From Pseudoxanthomonas helianthi (GTDB taxonomy: Bacteria > Pseudomonadota > Gammaproteobacteria > Xanthomonadales > Xanthomonadaceae), in assembly GCF_017939625.1 (NCBI RefSeq), contig NZ_JAGKTC010000001.1, positions 413 through 64,412 of the forward strand: DNA of 64,000 nt, in the 5' to 3' direction. The position numbers were made by a program, and so were the translations under genes. The notes beneath the pieces were generated by a model. That model ran no database searches. It saw only the letters and a list, made by a program, of their open reading frames with translations, and was not told the origin of the DNA. Positions 15,363-23,688 of this stretch are shown piece by piece (the stretch's first letter is position 1; each line of letters begins with the position of its first letter).

Positions 15363-15965
15363 ATGTCTGTTTCGGAACCTGATTCGTTGGAGTATTCGCC
15401 GAAGGCCCGGGAGATCATTCAGCGGACGAACGAGCTGCTCGCCTCCGGCGGATACAACGGCTTCAGCTATGCGGACATCGCCGGGCTGGTGAACGTAAGA
15501 AAGGCCAGCATCCACCACCACTTCCCCACCAAGGCGGACCTGGTGACGGCGACGGTTGCGCTGCATCGCCAGGCGATGTTGCAAGGGCTGCATTCGCTGG
15601 ACCAATCGATCCCGGATCCGTTTGCCCGGCTCGCCGCCTATGCCCGGTACTGGGCGGAGTGCATTCGGGAGTCGAATCCTCCCATCTGCATATGCGCCCT
15701 CCTGGCGGCGGAATTGCCGGCAGTTCCGTCCGAAGTCGCCGACCAGGTCAAGGCGCATTTCCGCGACCTCCAGGCCTGGCTTTCCGCAACCCTAGAGGAA
15801 GGTTCCCGGACCGGAACCATGCGATTGACCGGCAGCGCTTCCTCCGAAGCCGAAGCGTTCATGGCTTCGATACACGGCGCCATGCTTTCCGCCCGTGCAA
15901 CGGGGGACGCGTCGCTTTTCTGGCAACTTGCGGAACGGTCTGTCGAACGGCTGAGGGCGGCGTAG
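15363..15965 (+). CDS. TetR/AcrR-family transcriptional regulator
   Basis: A 200-aa repressor. The N-terminal HTH is clear: AREIIQRTNELLASGGYNGFSYADIAGLVNVRKASIHHHFPTKADLV (about 15-61). The remainder is an all-helical ligand-binding domain resembling the AcuR/YxaF-like group, including PPICICALLAAELPAVP. GAGGA lies 4 nt before the ATG, just after the stop of the membrane protein gene. The palindrome with TACC...GGTA half-sites upstream of the operon matches operators known for this group and suggests autorepression. The inducer is unknown. Confidence 0.9.
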   Translation: MSVSEPDSLEYSPKAREIIQRTNELLASGGYNGFSYADIAGLVNVRKASIHHHFPTKADLVTATVALHRQAMLQGLHSLDQSIPDPFARLAAYARYWAECIRESNPPICICALLAAELPAVPSEVADQVKAHFRDLQAWLSATLEEGSRTGTMRLTGSASSEAEAFMASIHGAMLSARATGDASLFWQLAERSVERLRAA

Positions 15966-16047
15966 CCGCACGACCCTGCCGCGGACAAAGCCGCCCTGAG
16001 GAAAGCGCTGTCGCTACAATCCGGCGACCTCGTCCAGGAACCGACCG

Positions 16048-16977
16048 ATGCGCCCGACTCCGCTGCTGACCGCCTGCCTGCTTGCCCTGGGACTGTCCCT
16101 GCCCGCCGCCCATGCCGCTGAGCCGACCAAACCGAAGTACCGCAGCGCCTCGGAAATCATCAAGGCCTCGCCCGACAGCGACTGGCGTACGCCCGACCCC
16201 GCCAACCTGCTGTACATGGAACTGTCGGCCGGCCGGGTGATCATTGAACTGGCGCCGGCCTTCGCGCCCGAGCACGCTGGCAACATCCGCACCTTCGCCC
16301 GCGAACATTTCTGGGACGGCACCAGCATCTATCGTTCGCAGGACAACTTCGTCGTGCAATTCGGCGATGTCGATGGCGACGATCCGGCCAAGGCCAAATC
16401 GCTCGGTTCGGCGAAGAAGCACCTGCCGGCGGAATTCCATCGCGCCGCCAAGGGCCTGGATTTCACTGTGCTGCCCGACAGCGACGGCTGGGCGCCGCAG
16501 GTCGGCTTCGTCGATGGCTTCCCGGCCGCGCGCGATCCCAAGAAGGGCACCGCATGGCTGGCGCATTGCTACGGCATGGTCGGAGCGGGTCGCAACAACG
16601 CCGACGACAGCAGCGTCGGCGCTGAACTGTACGTGGTGACCGGGCAATCGCCGCGCCAACTGGACGACAACATCACCGTGGTCGGACGGGTGATCAAGGG
16701 CATCGAATTGCTCAGCGTGATTCCGCGCGGGCCGGAGCCGATGGGTTTCTACGAGAACGCCAGCGAACGCACGCCGATCAAGTCGATCCGCCTGGCCAGC
16801 GAAGTGCCGGAAGCCGAGCGCACGCCGATCCAGCTGCTGCGCGCCGATTCGAAGACCTTCGCCGACGCGGTCGAAGCGCGGCGCAATCGCATCGACGATT
16901 TCTACAAGCGGCCCGCCGGGCACATCGATCTGTGCAACGTGCCGCTGCCGGCGCGGGATCCGAAGGCGAAGAAGTGA
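16048..16977 (+). CDS. Periplasmic cyclophilin-type peptidyl-prolyl isomerase
   Basis: A 309-aa protein with a signal peptide (cleavage after AHA, residue 23) and a cyclophilin fold: [54 protein letters not shown]. It would catalyse proline isomerisation in periplasmic proteins. It is longer than minimal cyclophilins, carrying an insertion (about 110-190) between the first strands and the [36 protein letters not shown] segment and a ~60-aa C-terminal extension. AGGA lies 9 nt before the ATG. It is monocistronic and convergent with the metallo-beta-lactamase-fold gene. Confidence 0.87.
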   Translation: MRPTPLLTACLLALGLSLPAAHAAEPTKPKYRSASEIIKASPDSDWRTPDPANLLYMELSAGRVIIELAPAFAPEHAGNIRTFAREHFWDGTSIYRSQDNFVVQFGDVDGDDPAKAKSLGSAKKHLPAEFHRAAKGLDFTVLPDSDGWAPQVGFVDGFPAARDPKKGTAWLAHCYGMVGAGRNNADDSSVGAELYVVTGQSPRQLDDNITVVGRVIKGIELLSVIPRGPEPMGFYENASERTPIKSIRLASEVPEAERTPIQLLRADSKTFADAVEARRNRIDDFYKRPAGHIDLCNVPLPARDPKAKK

Positions 16978-16986
16978 CGGCAGGGA

Positions 16987-17010
16987 CGCAGGCGGAACAT
17001 TTCGCCTGCG
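16987..17010. terminator. Hairpin between convergent genes
   Basis: CGCAGGCG-GAACATTT-CGCCTGCG is a perfect 8-bp stem 10 nt after the isomerase stop and 8 nt from the end of the convergent gene. There is no clear U-run, so termination efficiency is uncertain. Confidence 0.55.
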
Positions 17011-17017
17011 GGCAGAT

Positions 17018-17878
17018 CTAGGCCGCCCGCCATTCAACCCATTCGCCAGGACGGACTATTTCCACGCCCTGGTGGCGTTTGCGCGCGGCGGCCAGCAATG
17101 CCTGTTCGACATCCGGCATTTCCGCGTAGCCTTCGGCGCCGCTGACGCCGTAGTGGATGGGCACGATCAAGCGGGCGCCCAATACCTGCGCGGCGGCGAC
17201 GGCTTGTTCCGGGGTCAGTACCGCAGGCACGTCGCTGACCGGCTTGCGCCATGAGAAGCGCGCGCCGTTGATCGGCAGGAACGCGGCATCGAACGGCCCC
17301 AGCTGGCGGCCGATATGCCACCAAGCGCCGTGCCACAGCGTATCGCCACAATGGATGATCCGGCGGCCGCCTGCATTGACCACCCACGACACCTGCGGGT
17401 CGCCGTAACCGTCCACCGCAGGCACGGCAGTGGCGGTGAAGTCGTTGAGCAGCACCGGCTCGTACAGCGCGCCGATGCGCACCTTGAATCCCGCGGCGGC
17501 CACCGCCGCTGCATTGTCCGGCGTGCACACCACCGTGCCGGAAGTGCCGACGATCCTGCGGATCGCGATCGGATCGAAATGATCGGGATGGCGATGCGTG
17601 ATCAGCACGAAACGCGCGCCTTCCGCATCGTCGAAAGGCACCAGCTTGTCGCGAAGCGCGGTTCCCCAGACATCGGCGTTGGCGAGCGGATCCAGGAACA
17701 GATCGTCCTTGCCCAGGCGCAGGCGCACGCCCGCCCAGGCCAGGCGTTGTGCCCGCAACGTCGGTCCGGCGCTCTCCGGCTCCGCGAAAGCGGCGTGGCA
17801 CGGAACCGCCAGTGCAACCGCCGCCGTGCCGGCCGCCGCCAGGAACCGCCGCCGGCTCAGGCGCTGTGCGGGCTTCAT
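17018..17878 (-). CDS. Tat-exported metallo-beta-lactamase-fold hydrolase
   Basis: A 286-aa protein with a twin-arginine signal (LSRRRFLAAAGTAAVALAVPCHA), implying export of a folded, metal-loaded enzyme. The metal-binding motif is THRHPDHFDP, with further ligands in GDTLWHG and VPIHYGV, as in the UlaG/YtnP-like group of the fold (Lactamase_B_2/3). The substrate is not identifiable. The ATG at 17878 overlaps the stop of the cupin gene by 4 nt (ATGA), so the two are co-translated. Confidence 0.85.
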   Translation of the reverse strand: MKPAQRLSRRRFLAAAGTAAVALAVPCHAAFAEPESAGPTLRAQRLAWAGVRLRLGKDDLFLDPLANADVWGTALRDKLVPFDDAEGARFVLITHRHPDHFDPIAIRRIVGTSGTVVCTPDNAAAVAAAGFKVRIGALYEPVLLNDFTATAVPAVDGYGDPQVSWVVNAGGRRIIHCGDTLWHGAWWHIGRQLGPFDAAFLPINGARFSWRKPVSDVPAVLTPEQAVAAAQVLGARLIVPIHYGVSGAEGYAEMPDVEQALLAAARKRHQGVEIVRPGEWVEWRAA

Positions 17879-18198
17879 TCGGAGACGCTCGCGCCGGGGT
17901 TGAAACCGATCAGGCGTACGCCAAGCTCGCTGCGCGGGCGATGGCTGCTGCCGGGCGCGAAGCGGACATAGGTGCCGGCGGCGTGGCGGTGCCCGTCTTC
18001 GATCACCTCCCCGCTGACCACGTAATACGCCTCGCCCTCCGGATGATGATCGACCCAAGGCCATTCGCTGCCGGGCGCCATGTCGACCACCCAGGCGCGC
18101 ACGCCTGCGGGTGCCGGCAAGTCGCGACGCGAACAACCGGAACCCACTTCCACTGCGACCAGGCGTTCGGGGTCCAGTGCCACGCCAGAAGAATCCAT
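17875..18198 (-). CDS. Cupin-domain protein
   Basis: A 107-aa single-domain cupin: SEWPWVDHHPEGEAYYVVSGEVIEDG gives the first motif (HH...E...G) and HRHAAGTYVRFAPGSSHRPRSELGVRLIGFNP the second. Small cupins bind a metal or small ligand; the activity is unknown. GGAGA lies 8 nt before the ATG at 18198. The stop overlaps the following Tat-exported hydrolase gene by 4 nt, so both may act on the same compound. The cupin has no signal peptide and would stay in the cytoplasm. Confidence 0.8.
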   Translation of the reverse strand: MDSSGVALDPERLVAVEVGSGCSRRDLPAPAGVRAWVVDMAPGSEWPWVDHHPEGEAYYVVSGEVIEDGHRHAAGTYVRFAPGSSHRPRSELGVRLIGFNPGASVSE

Positions 18199-18324
18199 GT
18201 CCGCGTCTCCATCGGGCCGGACTCGATCCGGCGACGGCGGGTATGGTTCATGCAGGGGATCGTTGCGGCAATCGCATAATCCGCAACGCAGCCTCAAACA
18301 GAATTCAAGACGGCGATGGACGAA

Positions 18325-19596
18325 CTATTTCCCTGCGTTCGCGCCGCATCGCCCACCGGCGAACAGTTGCAGGTCGATCGCGGCCGCCATCGCCTGATAA
18401 CCCGCATCGTTCGGATGCAGGTGGTCGCCGCTGTCGTAGGCGGGCGCCAAACGGTCCGGTTGGGCGGGATCGCCCATGGTCTTGTCCCAATCCACGACCG
18501 CATCGAAGGCGCCGGAACTGCGGATCCATGCATTGACCGCCTCGCGCTTGGCATTGGCCGCGGGTGTCGGTGGTGCCGGGAATTCGGTGCCGCCCCTCGG
18601 CAGCAAGGTGGCGCCGACGACCCTGATGCCACGCGCATGCGCGCGGGCGACTAGGGCCTTCATGCCTTCGATGATCTGCTGCGCCGATACGTTCTGGCCG
18701 GGTACCTTCTTCAGCACGTCGGACGCGGAGATGTCGTTGCCGCCCTGCAGCAGCACCATCCAGCCTATCGCCGCCTGATCCAGTACGTCGCGATCCACGC
18801 GCGACAACGAACTCGGTCCGCGATACGGCGCGACGGCATCGTTGAGGATGCGATTGCCGGCGATGCCGGCGTTGACCACGGCGATATGCGCCAGCGATGG
18901 ATCGGCCTGCAGCCGCTCTGCCAACCGGTCGGTCCAGCGTGCATTGCCGTTTTCGGTGGAACCCACGCCATCGGTGATGGAATCGCCCAGCGCAACGATC
19001 GCGCAGGCGCCCGGAGCGGCCGCCACGTCGATGCCGGTCAGGAAGTAACGCGTATCGTCGGCTTCGCCTTCCGGGACGATCCTGAGGGCGGAAGTGACGT
19101 CGCCCGAAGCGATGAACACGGTCTGGTTGCCGACCTGGTGCACTGTCGGCGTCGGTGCGCCCTGGGGCAGGTACACGCTCACGACCAGTTCTTCCAGCGC
19201 GCTTGCCGGAAGGGAAACCGCGTCGCTGATTACCTCGCCGCCTGCGGGAATGGTCGCCGTGGCCGCACCTTCGAAGGTCACCGGCTGGTCGGTTCCCGCT
19301 GCGATCGCAGGGCCGTTGGCGTGCCGCGCCAGGCGAACCGGGCCGATGGTCACCGCTTCCTTGCCGAATAGGTTGGAAAAATGAAGGCGCAGGTCCGTGC
19401 CGCCGATGCTGGTGCGGATGACCTGGCGCACGGTCTGTGCTTTCAGGGCGGGACCGGCTGCTACGGGTGCTGCGCCCCAGGTCGCGACCCACTGCGGTTT
19501 CGTTGCGTTCGCCGCTTCTTCCGCGAAAGCGATGGAGGTCGCGGCGAACCCACAGAACAAGGTGGCGATGCCCAATCGAATCAGCGAATGCTTCAT
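18325..19596 (-). CDS. Secreted SGNH/GDSL hydrolase
   Basis: A 423-aa exported esterase-type protein with a signal peptide (to about residue 25, SIAFA). Block I is ALGDSITDG (about 201-209) with the nucleophilic Ser, block III LLQGGNDISAS contains the Asn, and the catalytic Asp/His pair is DHLHPNDAGYQAM near the C-terminus. The N-terminal ~180 residues (WVATWGAAPVAAG ... LRLHFSNLFGKEAVTIG) form the beta-sandwich found in the large GDSL family active on carbohydrate esters. It is read leftward, with DUF2785 and a second SGNH gene upstream. Confidence 0.9.
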   Translation of the reverse strand: MKHSLIRLGIATLFCGFAATSIAFAEEAANATKPQWVATWGAAPVAAGPALKAQTVRQVIRTSIGGTDLRLHFSNLFGKEAVTIGPVRLARHANGPAIAAGTDQPVTFEGAATATIPAGGEVISDAVSLPASALEELVVSVYLPQGAPTPTVHQVGNQTVFIASGDVTSALRIVPEGEADDTRYFLTGIDVAAAPGACAIVALGDSITDGVGSTENGNARWTDRLAERLQADPSLAHIAVVNAGIAGNRILNDAVAPYRGPSSLSRVDRDVLDQAAIGWMVLLQGGNDISASDVLKKVPGQNVSAQQIIEGMKALVARAHARGIRVVGATLLPRGGTEFPAPPTPAANAKREAVNAWIRSSGAFDAVVDWDKTMGDPAQPDRLAPAYDSGDHLHPNDAGYQAMAAAIDLQLFAGGRCGANAGK

Positions 19597-19639
19597 GTCA
19601 GTCCTTGGCTTGGGATGCGTTGTAGGCGCGGCTGTTTGT

Positions 19640-20542
19640 TCAGAACCGCCGCATGGCCGCGGCGGCCGATGTTTTCAGGGCATGGATGTGCGGATCCGCG
19701 GATTGGTCCGCATTGACGTAAACCGCATCGAGGAAGGCCTGCAGGTCGTGGCGCCGTGCAAGCCAGCCACTGTCCTTGTAGCGCTGCGGCGAGCCGCCGA
19801 GACTCGCGGCCAGCGCATCGAACCAGGCGTTCCATTCGGCTTCGGGCAACAGGCCGCGCTGGGCGACGTACAGTACCGGTCGCGCGAGGCGCGCCGGCTC
19901 GCCGAACACGTACGCATGTCCCGCCGCGGGGGCTACTTGCGAGGAAACCGCCTCCAGGATGGCCTGCAACTGAGCGCGCTGCAGCGCAGAATTCATCGCC
20001 AATTGCAGCAACCAGTCGCTGCCATGGGCCACGCCATGGCGCCAGCCCTCCACCGGGTCGTAACCACGATAGTCCTGCACCGACTTCAAGTAGGCCGCAG
20101 CCTCCATCACCATCGCATCGCGTTCCTCCGTCGACATCCAGGGCTCGATGCGATCGGTGCGCGCGATTTCCGACAGCACCAATGCCGCGAACGGGCGGTG
20201 GAAACCTTGCCCGTCCTCCTGCCTGAGCAGCCCGTACAGGTTGTCGCGCAAGGAGCGCAGCGTCGTCGTGTCGAGCCGCTTGCCGCGCATCCACGCGCTG
20301 TATGCGGAAAAGGCAACCTCGTCGCGCAGCGCCGGATCGGCGTCGCCCAAGCAGGCAAGCAATCCATGCGCCAGCCGGGTGCGCGTCGCATCGTCGTCGA
20401 TGGCGAACCCGCGCTGCGCCAGCTGCAACAGCGCCGGCTTGTCGAAACCCGGCGGCGGGCAAGGCGCCTGGGCCATGGCGGGCCATGCGCCTGCCAGCCA
20501 TAGCACGAGCGCCAGACCCGTCCCCCTTATCGGGCGTTCCAT
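19640..20542 (-). CDS. DUF2785 secreted protein
   Basis: A 300-aa exported protein with a signal peptide (cleavage after AMA, residue 24). The all-helical body matches DUF2785: YSAWMRGKRLDTTTLRSLRDNLYGLL, HRPFAALVLSEIARTDRI, GYDPVEGWRHGVAHGSDWLLQLA and DSGWLARRHDLQAFLDAVYV. The function of this family is unknown; no catalytic motif is evident beyond the conserved WRHGVAHGSDWL. It starts 4 nt after the stop of the upstream SGNH hydrolase gene and precedes another, so the three probably share an operon. Confidence 0.8.
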   Translation of the reverse strand: MERPIRGTGLALVLWLAGAWPAMAQAPCPPPGFDKPALLQLAQRGFAIDDDATRTRLAHGLLACLGDADPALRDEVAFSAYSAWMRGKRLDTTTLRSLRDNLYGLLRQEDGQGFHRPFAALVLSEIARTDRIEPWMSTEERDAMVMEAAAYLKSVQDYRGYDPVEGWRHGVAHGSDWLLQLAMNSALQRAQLQAILEAVSSQVAPAAGHAYVFGEPARLARPVLYVAQRGLLPEAEWNAWFDALAASLGGSPQRYKDSGWLARRHDLQAFLDAVYVNADQSADPHIHALKTSAAAAMRRF

Positions 20543-20546
20543 CCGG

Positions 20547-21335
20547 CTACTTCGCCAGCGCGCGATCGATGGCCTTCTGCGCCAGCGGTGCCATCACCGC
20601 ATAGCCGGCCGGGGTGGGATGCACGCCGTCGGCGGCCAGCTTCGCGTCGATCCCGCCCTGCGCGTTCGCCAGCGCGGACCAGTAATCCAGGTACGTCGCG
20701 CCGCTGCGGCGCGCATAGTCGCGGATCCATGCGTTCAGGCGCCGCACCTTGTCCGCGGGTTGCAGGCCCGGGCGCCAGGGGTAGTCGCTGACCGGCAACA
20801 CCGAAGCCAGTACCACGCGGATGCCGTGCGCGCGAGCGAGTTCGGCCATCGACTGCAGATTGTCCTCGATCATCGCCTGCGTCGCCACGCCGGTATTGCC
20901 GGCGATGTCGTTGGTGCCGGCCAGGATCACCACCGCGGCCGGCTTCAGCGCGATCACGTCCTTGCGGAAGCGCAACAGCATCTGCGCGGTGGTCTGCCCC
21001 GAGATGCCGCGATTGACGTAGGGCTTGCCGGGGAAGAACGTCGTGCCCTGCACGCGGCCCCAGCCGTCGGTGATCGAATCCCCGTAGAAGACCACGCGTC
21101 GCTCGCCCTTCGCCGGCGGCGGCAATGCGGCATTGTCCGCGCGATAGCGATCCAGTTGCGGCCAGTCGGCCAGGCGTTGCTGCAACGAGCGCACCTGTTC
21201 GGGGTTCAGCGAATCGGCCGGCGCGACGAACAGCGGATCGGTGGCGACCGGCGCCTGCTGCGCGGCGGGCGCGCCCGCCGTCGCGAGCATCGCCAGCAGG
21301 CCGAGCCAGGTAGCCTTCGCCGAGTTCCCGCTCAC
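20547..21335 (-). CDS. Secreted SGNH hydrolase (GDSL-like lipase/acylhydrolase)
   Basis: A 262-aa exported hydrolase with signal peptide KATWLGLLAMLATAGAPAAA-like. Block I is VFYGDSITDGWG, block II GISGQTT, block III ILAGTNDIAGN, and block V DGVHPTPAGYAVM, giving complete SGNH catalysis. It resembles platelet-activating-factor acetylhydrolase-like and acetylxylan esterase-like enzymes. The start is a GTG at 21335 overlapping the upstream GFA-gene stop by 4 nt (GTGA). It is coupled to the GFA gene upstream and nearly abuts DUF2785 downstream. Confidence 0.88.
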   Translation of the reverse strand: MSGNSAKATWLGLLAMLATAGAPAAQQAPVATDPLFVAPADSLNPEQVRSLQQRLADWPQLDRYRADNAALPPPAKGERRVVFYGDSITDGWGRVQGTTFFPGKPYVNRGISGQTTAQMLLRFRKDVIALKPAAVVILAGTNDIAGNTGVATQAMIEDNLQSMAELARAHGIRVVLASVLPVSDYPWRPGLQPADKVRRLNAWIRDYARRSGATYLDYWSALANAQGGIDAKLAADGVHPTPAGYAVMAPLAQKAIDRALAK

Positions 21336-21682
21336 AGGCTGGCACCGTCGAAGTGAGTGATCTTCAGCGCCGGCAGATACACGTCCGGCAGGCAGCGCAC
21401 GTTGACCGCGACGGTCGGCACCCCGGTCTTTGGATGCATGGCCTCGCCGAACACCGCGACCCCGCAGTTCGCGCAGAAACGATGCTTGATGTGGTGCTTG
21501 TTGAAGGTATAGGTGGACAGGTCCGCTTCGGGGGTCTTCAGGGTCAGCGCTTCGCGCGGCGCGAACCACAGCAGGCCGCCGCGACGGCGGCACAGCGAGC
21601 AGTTGCAATCCATCGCCTCGGCGATATCGCCTTCCACCTCGAACGCGACCTTGCCGCAGTGGCAGCTTCCCGCGTGCTTCAT
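21332..21682 (-). CDS. GFA/CENP-V-fold zinc protein
   Basis: A 116-aa GFA-family protein: MKHAGSCHCGKVAFEVEG carries the first CxC, CNCSLCRRRG the second set, and FCANCGVAVFGE the CxxC pair, together binding structural and catalytic-site zinc. The reaction is not established for this group. It is translationally coupled (GTGA overlap) to the secreted SGNH hydrolase. It is not closely related to the GFA protein at 0.8 kb, which has a different spacing and tail. Confidence 0.85.
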   Translation of the reverse strand: MKHAGSCHCGKVAFEVEGDIAEAMDCNCSLCRRRGGLLWFAPREALTLKTPEADLSTYTFNKHHIKHRFCANCGVAVFGEAMHPKTGVPTVAVNVRCLPDVYLPALKITHFDGASL

Positions 21683-21809
21683 GTGCGTTGCCTCCAGGAT
21701 GGGTGGCGCCGAGCATAAGCCATCCGCCGCTTGCGGCACATGCGCGGCGTCCGGCTTTTGCCTATGCTCCGGTCCTTCGTGCGATGACGCACCGCAACGG
21801 AAAACGCCC

Positions 21810-23618
21810 ATGCGCCACAGCCTGCTCGCCCTTGCCCTGATCGCCGCCCTGTCCGCCTGCGGCAAGACCGAAGCACCCGGTCCTGCGGCTCCGGCCGCGC
21901 CCGCCGCCGCCACGGACACCTCGCAGGCCGACGCGGCTTTCGCCGACCTGTCGAAGCGGGCGCTGGACGGCTGGCTGCAGCTGTCGCCGGTCAGCGCGAC
22001 CCAGATCGGCGAGCACAAGTACGACGGCCAGATCGACGACCTGAGCGAAGCAGGCCGCAAGAAGTACCTAGATTTCGCTAGGCAGACGCTGGCAGAACTC
22101 GACGCGGTGGATGCATCGAAGCTGTCGCGCGAGAACCAGGTCGACGCGGCGATCCTGCGCAACCAGTTGCAATCGGACATCTGGAATAGCGAAACGCTGC
22201 AGAGCTGGGCCTGGGACCCGCAGGTCTACAGCGGCCTGGCCGGCGGCGCCCTCTACAACCTGATGGCGCGCGAATTCGCGCCGTTGCCGCAGCGCATCCG
22301 CTCGGCTACCGAGCGCATGGAGAAGATCCCCGCGCTGCTGGCGCAGGCTCGCGCCAACCTCGACCCGGCGCGCGTGCCGAAGGTCCACGCGGAGACGGTC
22401 GCGAAGCAGAACGCCGGCATCCTGAGCATCGTCGATACGTTCATCGCGCCGCACCTGCAGGAACTGCCCGAAACCGATCGCAAGCGCACCGAAGCCGCCA
22501 TCGATGGGCTGAAGAAAGCGGTGGCCGAGCAACAGACCTGGCTGGACAAGACGCTGGTGCCGCAGGCCAAGGGCGACTTCCGCATCGGCGAAAAGCTGTA
22601 CGACCAGAAGCTGAAGTTCGCCTTGTCCTCGTCGCTGTCGCGCGCCGAGATCAAGCAGCGCGCCGAGGCCGAACTGAAGCGCGTGCGCGAGGAGATGTAC
22701 GGCATCGCCCGCACCGTGCTGAAGGACAGGCCGAACGCCCCGGCGCTGCCGGAAACGCCGAGCGCGGACGAGCAACAGAAGGCCATCGAAGCCGCGCTGG
22801 ACCTCGCCTACGCCGAACGCCCCGCGCGGGACAAGGTCGTCGCCGACGCGGAGGCCGCACTGAAGTCGGCCACCGACTTCGTCCGCGCCAAGGACCTGGT
22901 GACCCTGCCCGATTCGCCGGTGAAGATCATCCTGATGCCGGAATTCCAGCGCGGCGTGTCGGTCGCGTACTGCGATTCGCCCGGCCCGCTGGACAAGAAC
23001 CTGGCGACCTTCTACGCGGTCTCGCCGATCCCCGACGACTGGAGCAAGGAACAGGTCGATTCGTTCCTGCGCGAATACAACAGCCGCATGATCCACCTGC
23101 TGAGCATCCACGAAGGCACGCCGGGCCATTACCTGGAAGGCTGGCATTCGGCCAAGTTCCCGTCGACGCTGCGCGGCGTGCTGCGCTCCGGCCTGTTCGC
23201 CGAAGGCTGGGCGGTCTATACCGAGCGGATGATGCAGCAGCAGGGGTACCTGGATAACGATCCGCTGTTCCACCTGGTGCAACTGAAGTTCTACCTGCGC
23301 ACCATCGGCAACGCGATCCTCGACCAGGGCGTGCATGTCGACGGCTGGAGCCGCGAGCAGGCGATGGACCTGATGGTGCGCCAGACCTTCCAGCAGGAGC
23401 GCGAAGCCGCGGGCAAGTGGACGCGCGCGCAGCTGACTTCGGCGCAACTGCCGACCTACTTCGTCGGTGCGCAGGAACACTTCGACCTGCGCAAGGCGAT
23501 GGAAGCGAAACTCGGCGACAAGTTCAACCTGAAGGCGTACCACGACCAGGTGCTGTCCTACGGCGCGCCGCCGGTGCGCTACGTGCGCGAACTGATGCTG
23601 GACGAACCGATCAACTGA
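21810..23618 (+). CDS. DUF885 lipoprotein, probable metallopeptidase
   Basis: A 602-aa lipoprotein (signal MRHSLLALALIAALSAC, lipobox LSAC at 14-17). The DUF885 body contains the conserved HEGTPGHY motif at about 434-441, where the two His and Glu are expected metal ligands, followed by FAEGWAVYTERMMQQQG, the conserved EGW glutamate region. DUF885 proteins are regarded as distant M32-like zinc peptidases of the envelope. The start at 21810 is fixed by the lipoprotein signal. It lies 70 nt upstream of an M1-type peptidase, consistent with a peptide-degradation cluster. Confidence 0.88.
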   Translation: MRHSLLALALIAALSACGKTEAPGPAAPAAPAAATDTSQADAAFADLSKRALDGWLQLSPVSATQIGEHKYDGQIDDLSEAGRKKYLDFARQTLAELDAVDASKLSRENQVDAAILRNQLQSDIWNSETLQSWAWDPQVYSGLAGGALYNLMAREFAPLPQRIRSATERMEKIPALLAQARANLDPARVPKVHAETVAKQNAGILSIVDTFIAPHLQELPETDRKRTEAAIDGLKKAVAEQQTWLDKTLVPQAKGDFRIGEKLYDQKLKFALSSSLSRAEIKQRAEAELKRVREEMYGIARTVLKDRPNAPALPETPSADEQQKAIEAALDLAYAERPARDKVVADAEAALKSATDFVRAKDLVTLPDSPVKIILMPEFQRGVSVAYCDSPGPLDKNLATFYAVSPIPDDWSKEQVDSFLREYNSRMIHLLSIHEGTPGHYLEGWHSAKFPSTLRGVLRSGLFAEGWAVYTERMMQQQGYLDNDPLFHLVQLKFYLRTIGNAILDQGVHVDGWSREQAMDLMVRQTFQQEREAAGKWTRAQLTSAQLPTYFVGAQEHFDLRKAMEAKLGDKFNLKAYHDQVLSYGAPPVRYVRELMLDEPIN

Positions 23619-23688
23619 CGCCAACCCTTTCCGTCGCGCGGGAGGGACTTCACGTATCCTCCCGCGGACACCCACGGGAGTACCTTCG

